From: Hygrophila difformis
Taxonomy: Eukaryota; Streptophyta; Magnoliopsida; Lamiales; Acanthaceae
DNA: 64,000 nt
NCBI GenBank assembly: GCA_030278955.1
Contig: JAOANR010000002.1
Location: 3,833,982-3,897,981, forward strand
Direction: 5' to 3'
The notes beneath the pieces were generated by a model. The model was not told the DNA's origin and did no database searches. It saw only the letters and a list, made by a program, of their open reading frames with translations. Numbering within the stretch: position 1 is the stretch's first letter; every line of letters begins with the position of its first letter. The position numbers and the translations under genes were made by a program. Positions 57,304 through 64,000 of this stretch are shown in pieces.

Positions 57304-59878
57304 TGTAACACCCCGGTTTTTGGTCACCCAGGTCGGGATGTCACCGCCACATCCCCCTAGTAAGACACGGTCTCTCCGAGCTTACTAAAGGAATGCAAGG
57401 CTAGATATTGCAGTATTTAAAACATTTAAAGCATTCAAAACAGCCCATACGATATAATTCGAAAATAATAATATCATAGCGCAGCGGAAATAATTGTTTC
57501 AGTATAGTATTGCAGCGAAAAATGTAAATAGGGCCGACATGGCCAAAACACGGGATAAACAGGCCCGTTCATAATATAGTCTAATGTACGAATTTAAAAA
57601 CGATAAGTTTTCCAAAAATGCAATTTCCCCCATGCATGAATATGGTTATGCTCATTCCACATACTCTGTAAGAAAAGAAAATAAAAATGGTTTGGTCAGC
57701 ACAACTTCCTGAGTAAGTTAACACGGACATGATCGTAGGGTTTAAAAGCCATTTTCATTTCATAATTAAATAAAAGCATGATAATAACATAATATTCGAT
57801 TTAATTTAATTAACTATTCAACTTAAAATAAAGCCATAATTTAAATAAAGCATTCAAATAATTTAATTAGACAACCACACACATTTCAATTTAATTTAAT
57901 TCTAATCTCCCCCTTACATCCCAGATTTGGTATTTCAAGTATTTCACGATTGCATCGCAATCTCAACAAGTTTAGCCGGTAGCCCGGCGGCCGCAACCGA
58001 ATCAGCCATACCCAGTACCACTCCGGAGCCTCGGGAAACCCATGTGGATATTCTCGAGAGTGTAGGCTCTATATCTCATGCCGTTTTGGCAATATCATAT
58101 CTCAATTTCGCGCGGGGTCACCATCGTCCATTAAGGCACGAAGTGAATCGTTAGGGGGCACCCTGCAGAGCACTCACCCCTAATTTTAATTTATCAAGTT
58201 TGTAAGGGGATTTAATTTCAAAAATATGATTTCAATTTAGTTTATTCAACAATCATGTTTCAACTCATTTCAACCCTAAAGGTTAATTTCATGTTTCAAC
58301 AAGATTTCAAGATTTGACTTCCGGTAAACCACTGTTTACTCTAAAATTCGTCTAAAATCAGATTAAACTCCAAAAATTCCGAAATTTCGCTACTGACTCA
58401 GAAACGTCGAGATGAACAACTTTTGTGTTTTAACTTTTCCAATCCGAGATACCGAAATAGGTCAAAAACACCAATTTTCACAGAAACACATATCTGTCCG
58501 AATTTCGTATGTCACAATTTAAAGATATTGATATCTACCATAGCAAATCAACTCCAAATTTGATGAAATTTCACAGAGACCATCCTACGACATTTATCTA
58601 CAACTTTTATGTTCGGCCAAAGATCTAAATCGGTAAAGAACTGATGTCAAAAACGTGATCAAGATCGGACCTAAGTTCTGTCAAGAATTTCAAGATCTAT
58701 TCTCAAGCAGTTCGGTTTCGGTTGGTTTTTGCATATCAATTCATCTCTAAAAATTCTGAAAATTTTACAGTAGATAGATCTAAGCCTTAGGAACATTTTT
58801 TGTGTTTTAAGTTTTCCCGTTTGACGTCATTTTAAGGTTCGGAAAAATTAGACAAATCTGTTGCGTCGGTAAAAACCCCATGTTGGCAGATTTTCGATCT
58901 CTTGTTAAATCTTTTAGTTTCGAACGTTTTAATTCCTCCCAAAACTATGTAAGGTTAACTTACAGAGTTGTGAACGTCCGGGATTGTGTATTTCGAAGAC
59001 GTGACTTCCAGTCCACCGTTTCTCCTCTCCGTTCGTCGGGTTCTACGCTCTAGATCCAATTCGAGGTGTAGAAAGGAAAGAGACGGGGTTAGAATCCGTT
59101 TTCGGATTGAAACTTAAAAGAATCTGATGGACTAGAACTTACCACACGTCGGAGATCCTTTGATTTTCGTCCAAAAGCTGCTGCCTAGGTTTTTGATGCC
59201 TTCGTAGACTTCCGGATTTAGGGTTTCGAATGTATAGAGAGTTGTAGGGTTTTGTAAAAGTGTTCGGGGCTTCCAAGGGGGTTTATTTATAGATAGCTAA
59301 GGCCTAGGGCGTCCAAGATCTGACCCTAAGGGTCTTGAGACGAAAAATGTTCAACCGAAGTCGAAAAATCCGCGTTCGGGCGAGAGATTCACGCAACAAA
59401 CAAATCTGTGGGGTGGCGCGGCCGTGGCGCGCCCGTCCTTCTTCGACCGCGCGGCCACCGCGCCGACTTCGCCTGGACTTCGGTCCGGGCGGGTCGTGCG
59501 ATCCGTCGTGCTTTTCCTCATCTCTTTCGGATTTCTATCCCTCTATGCTCCCGAATTCTGAGTTCCTTGGTATCTCCGGGTTTCTACTTTCTCTCTAAAT
59601 TTTTACTCGGGTCTAATTGGATGTTGGACTCGAATTCTCGAGTTCATTGGTGTCGGGTTTCGGTGTACAATTTATTTACCTTTAATAATTCCTTTTATTT
59701 AATTAAATTCTTTTAATTCCTGTTTAAGTAAACTCTCATTTCTCATTTCCTTATCTTTATTTATTTCTTTATTTGTTGGATTTATTTATTTATGGTATTT
59801 ATTGTGTTTATTGTTTATTTATTTAATTATTTATTTGATTATTGTTTATTTTATGTTGGAAAATTCTCGGGTATTACA
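57304..59878 (-). repeat. Element 3 3' LTR (family A), 2575 bp
   Basis: From TGTAACACCCCGG to CTCGGGTATTACA, collinear with 11749-14352 with scattered substitutions and small indels. The minus-strand TATAAATA is at 59284-59291. Confidence 0.93.
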
Positions 59879-59893
59879 GTCTACCCTCCTTAA
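59879..59893 (-). other. Polypurine tract at Element 3 3' LTR
   Basis: Minus strand TTAAGGAGGGTAGAC abuts the LTR start, the typical arrangement of plant chromoviruses. A second run AAGGGGGAGAGGATGTC lies at about 60076-60092. Confidence 0.75.
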
Positions 59894-60101
59894 GAATCAA
59901 CTTCGTCCTCGAAGTTGTGTTACGGCCTTTCTCGTGCTAAGGTCTTTTGTTTGTTTTGTTATTTTGTGACTGAACTTAGAATTAAAACTTCTAAGCTGCC
60001 AACGTACCCGGTGAAGGGATCAAGCCATAACGTAGTTCAAAAGTTTACAAAAATGTGCGAAAAATAGGTGGTATGACATCCTCTCCCCCTTAAGATTGCA
60101 G

Positions 60102-63100
60102 TTATGTCCCCATAACTGTGTCGGTATCGGTTTGGAACAATGTCGGGTAGCGTTTTCTCATGTCGGATTCTACTTCCCAAGTTGACGTCTCACTTTCGTG
60201 GTTTGACCAAAGAACCTTGATTATTTTGACGGTTTTGTTCCTAGTTACGCGTTCATTAGTGTCGAGAATACGCACTGGGACTTCTTCATAAGTCAAATCT
60301 TCATCGAGCTCAATTATCTCCGGTTGAAGTACATGTGTCGGGTCCGGCACATACTTCTTTAGTTGTGAGACATGGAAGACATTATGAACTCGATCTAATT
60401 GCGGCAGTAAAGCCAGTCGGTAGGCTAAATTTCCGACTCGTTCTAGAATCTCGTAAGGTCCTATGTATCGAGGGCTCAACTTTCCTCGTTTACCAAAGCG
60501 CATCACCCCCTTCATGGGTGATATCTTTAGCATGACCCTATCTCCCACTTGAAATTCTAGGTCTCGTCGTCTCACGTCGGCATAACTCTTTTGACGGTCT
60601 TGTGCGGCTTTCATTTTTCCTTGAATCACCTTGATTTGTTGAGCCATGTCTTCGATAAGTTGTGGTCCCACCACCACGGACTTATCGTTTTCTTCCCAGC
60701 TCAACGGACTTTAGCACTTTCGTCCATACAACGCCTCGAAAGGTGCCATGCCGATGCTAGCATGGTAGCTATTATTATAAGAGAATTCGATTAAGGGTAA
60801 ATGGGATTCCCAATTTCCCTTAAATTCCAACACGCATGCTCTCAGCATGTCTTCTAGTGTTTGGATTGTTCTCTCGGTTTGACCATCCGTCATTGGGTGG
60901 AATGCGGTGCTCATTTTGATTTGAGTATCGAGAGCTTTTTGTAACTCCGTCCAAAAGTGAGAGACAAATCTACTGTCTCTATCGGAAATGATGTTATGTG
61001 GTACTCCATGTCGTCATACCACATTATCAATGTAGGCTCGGGCCAATTGGTCCATAGTCCACATGTCCTTCATCGGGATAAATATGGTTGTCTTCGTTAG
61101 CCTATCCACAATTACCCAAATCTTGTTCATGCCTTTAGGTGATCGGGGTAATCCCGAGACAAAATCCATTGAGATGCTATCCCACTTCCAACTTGGAATC
61201 TCTAGTGGTTGCATCAGTCCTAGGGGTTTATGTCGCATTGCCTTGACCCTTTGGCAGGTGAGACATTTTGCCACGAAATTTGCCACTTCCTTCTTCATTC
61301 CCGGCCACCAATAGATCTTCTTCAGATCTTTGTATAGCTTGTCACCTCCGGGATGTACGGAATATGGCGTGCTGTGCCCTTCCTCCATTAACCTTTGCTT
61401 CAACTCGGCACATTTAAGGGGCACGCACCATCTCCCTTTGAAACGAACGCTTCCATCCTCGTGGATAGCAAATCCTATTGCCTTTCCTTCGGCAATATAC
61501 CCCTTTATCTTCTCGAGTTTCGCGTCGCCCGGTTGGGCGAGCTTAATCTCGTCCAATATTGGAGTTTCTACGACCATGGCATTGATCGTTTCACTCACTG
61601 TGCCAGGATGCACAAGTTCTAACTCCAATCTTGCCAACTCCATGTACAATGCCGGCGGAATTACCAACGAGTTCGTCACGTGTTGGGTTTTCCGACTTAG
61701 GGCATCGGCTACCACATTCGACTTCCCCTCGTGGTATGCTATCTCTAAATCGTAGTCTTTAATAAGTTCCAACCACCTTCGCTGTCTCAAATTCAACTCC
61801 TTCTGAGTGAATATATATTTCAAGCTCTTGTGGTCGGTGAACATTCGACACTTCCGCCATAAAGATAATGTCTCCATATCTTTAGAGCGAAAACGACCGC
61901 TGCCAACTCCAGGTCATGTGTCGGATAATTCTCCTCGTGAGGTTTTAGTTGGCGTGATGCATACGCTACGACTCTCGAGTCTTGCATCAAAACACATCCT
62001 AAACCTTCCTTCGAAGCATCGCTGTAAACTTCGAAGTCACCATTCTCTGATGGTAGTGTTAATACGGGTGTGGTTGCGAGTCGTTTCTTCAGCTCTTGAA
62101 ACGCAGTCTCACAAGCCTCTGTCCACACGTATTTTACTCCCTTCTTAAGTAGCTAGGTCAAAGGTCGTGCGATTTTAGAAAAATCCTTCACGAACCGTCT
62201 ATAGTACCCGGCTAAGCCAAGGAAACTCCTTTTCTCAGTTTGGCTCTTGGGAGTTGCCCACTCAGTTACGGCAGAGACTTTTGCCGGATCCACTGAAACT
62301 CCATCAGCGGATACTATATGTCCAAGAAATGCTACCTCCTTCAACCAAAAATCGCATTTGGACAGTTTGCCGTATAGCTGATTCCTTCGCAAGGTCCCTA
62401 ACACCTGGTGCAAGTGCTGGGCATGCTCCTCCTCGTTTTTCGAGTAGATCAGGATGTGATCAATGAACACCACTACGCACTGATCTAACAGCTCTCGAAA
62501 TACATTGTTCATGAGGTTCATGAACATTGTCGGAGCATTTGTTAACCCAAAGGATAACATCGTGAACTCGTAGTGACCATATCGAGTTCGAAACGCCGTC
62601 TTCGGAATGTCTTTCTCGGCAATTCTCAACTGGTGATACCCAGATCGTAAGTCGATCTTTGAGAATACTGAAGCTCCCTTCAGTTGATCAAATAGATCCT
62701 CTATTCTCGGCAGAGGGTATTTATTTTTTATGGTCACTTGGTTTAGTCCTCGGTAATCTATGCAAAGACGTAGTCCTCCGTCTTTCTTCTTAACGAATAA
62801 AACTGATGCTCCCCAGGGGGAAGTACTCGGCCTTATACACCCCTTTCCTAACAGCTCCTCAAGTTGATCTTTTAACTCCTTCATTTCCACTGGTGCCATC
62901 CGGTACGGAGCTTTTGAGACAGGCTCTGTGCCCGGAATGAGATCTATAGTGAACTCAAGATCTCTCTCATGTGGCATTCCCGGGATGTCTTCAGGAAACA
63001 CATCCGGCTATTCTCTTACCACTGGTATGCTATCAACCTTGTTCTCTTCCGCCTCAAGGTTGTGCACGTAGCACGCATATAGCTCATACCCCTTACGCAT

Positions 63101-64000
63101 CAAGTTAGTTAGTTTAAGTGCACTAACGATTTTGTTACTCTTCTTAGGGGGCTGAGAGTAAAAGATAACTCTCTTTCCCCTACTTTTTGACAAGGTGATC
63201 TTTTGCTTTTGGCATTCGATCACCGCCTTATACTGGGATAACCAATCCATCCCCAGTATGATGTCAAAGTCTCTTAAGTTAAATTCTACTAAGTTCGCGA
63301 AGAATTCTACGTTCTTTATCACTATAGGAATTCCGTTATATCGTTTAGAGCAAGATACTACTTCTCCAGAAGGCAATTGAATTCCTAAGCTAATTCTCTC
63401 GCACTTAGGTAGATCTAACTCAGGCACTATTCTTGATGCTATAATTGAGCAACTAGCTCATGAATCGAATAAAACTCTAAGGGGCATATTCAAAACATGA
63501 AATGTACCTGCCATCACTTCTCCTTGAGCAGGCACGTCCGCTTGATTAACCACGTTAAGCCTCCCCATAGGGCATCCCTGATTGCCCTGCTGATTCGTAT
63601 TCGGCTGCTGATTTTGCTGTTGGTTTTGGTTCTGAGGGGGCGGAGGTCGTTGTTTCTGATTTTGGTTCTGCGGCCTATTTTGAAGGGGTTTGTACCCCTG
63701 GTTATTCCCGTTCCGCCCGTTTTGATTTTGAGGCTGTTCTTGCCCCGTGACCAAATCGTCCCTTCTCGTTATGTTCTCGACCCTGGTTCGGCAATCCCGT
63801 CGAACGTGACCCATTCGACCACATCGGTAGCAGGCGCCCTGTTGCGGGCATCCCCTCGCCAGATGGGGTCGTCCACATCTTGGGCAGGGTGGTACCGGAT
63901 CTTCCTGGTTGAACCTCCTCCCATTGTTGTTTTGTTGGGGCCTATTCGGCCCTCTCCGCTGTTCGTTCCTTCCAGTGCTGTTCTCGCTTCTTGAGTCCCG
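60102..64000 (-). pseudogene. Element 3 gag-pol remnant
   Basis: All domains are recognisable but broken into at least six frames. 63458-64000: gag end and CCHC knuckle ([10 protein letters not shown] intact). The protease motif reads FDS then a stop where Gly is expected (near 63457). A second stop follows EYP at about 63007. RT (62153-63001) carries FIDH in place of catalytic FIDD. A stop lies between RT and RNase H (about 62153) and a one-base deletion in RNase H at about 61857. Integrase HHCC and the first two core regions are at 61014-61600, with breaks at about 61014 and 60711. The end of the core is at 60711-60914. The GPY/F-like and chromodomain-like tail is at 60102-60704. It cannot encode a working polyprotein. 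Confidence 0.92.

Larger units (their letters stand above)
57304..64000 (-). mobile_element. Element 3: degenerate Ty3/gypsy chromovirus-type retrotransposon (family A), runs off the window
   Basis: On the minus strand: gag (from beyond 64000), protease, RT, RNase H, integrase, chromodomain-like end, polypurine tract, 3' LTR (59878-57304). LTR and protein sequence match Element 1. The polypurine tract is on the high side of this LTR, so it is the 3' LTR. Nested in the plus-oriented LTR fragment at 56978-57303. The left flank AGAAG (57299-57303) should reappear outside the 5' LTR. Confidence 0.92.

Noticed and set aside
11749..59878. The two same-orientation family A LTRs as ends of one giant element
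   Set aside because: The LTR at 11749-14352 has a primer site on its low side (a 5' LTR with its body below) and the one at 57304-59878 has a polypurine tract on its high side (a 3' LTR with its body above). They belong to different elements.
1..64000. tRNA, rRNA or snRNA genes
   Set aside because: Apart from the SINE's tRNA-like boxes and the primer sites complementary to tRNA ends, I saw no cloverleaf-forming or conserved rRNA sequence.

Overview
This is a stretch of nuclear DNA from a flowering plant, most likely a eudicot. It is AT-rich, spliced exons of plant housekeeping genes are visible, and it carries Ty3/gypsy chromovirus-type LTR retrotransposons primed by tRNA-Met, a Helitron-type terminus and a tRNA-derived SINE. 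I see no intact host gene. Almost all of the window is transposable elements plus broken pieces of unrelated genes.

Layout. 1-3600: a SINE with a perfect 19-bp target duplication, the 3' end of a LINE-like RNase H domain, and a region closed by a Helitron-like 3' terminus (CTAG at 3597-3600). 3601-7103: AT-rich DNA with a decayed fragment of the exosome nuclease RRP44/DIS3. 7104-14352: Element 1, a minus-strand Ty3/gypsy element (family A) with its 5' LTR, an extra upstream ORF, gag, protease, RT and part of RNase H-integrase; its 3' half is lost. 14353-23188: a candidate Helitron 5' end (14760), then plus-strand exon fragments of a leucine-rich-repeat protein and of midasin (MDN1). 23189-34240: Element 2, a structurally complete 11.05-kb minus-strand Ty3/gypsy element (family B) with an ACATG target duplication. 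34246-37785: exon-like pieces and one minus-strand armadillo (ARIA-like) exon.

37791-52809 is the most striking object: a 15.0-kb LTR retrotransposon with no gag or pol. Its two LTRs are each 6082 bp, I noticed only six substitutions between them, and the whole is flanked by CCAGG. It has a tRNA-Asp-type primer site and a 2855-bp non-coding interior. It is a LARD-like non-autonomous element and must be very young. Each LTR carries a roughly 96-bp tandem array of GC-rich palindromes, many other hairpins and a telomere-like repeat. The interior repeats a hairpin plus purine-tract motif that also sits directly at the 3' LTR.

52815-56977: minus-strand exon fragments of PP2A regulatory subunit A, malate dehydrogenase and mannosyl-oligosaccharide glucosidase (GCS1). 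The GCS1 fragment is cut inside an exon by a plus-oriented family A LTR (56978-57303), which is itself cut by Element 3 (57304 to beyond the window end), a degenerate minus-strand family A copy.

How the parts relate. Seven fragments from seven unrelated genes lie close together with their introns, grouped by strand. That pattern is typical of transduplication, above all by Helitrons, and the fragments then served as a landing pad for nested LTR elements. Rough relative ages from LTR similarity and decay: the LARD is youngest, Element 2 is older, and Elements 1 and 3 are the most damaged. Family names are based on motifs recognised by eye; no database search was possible.
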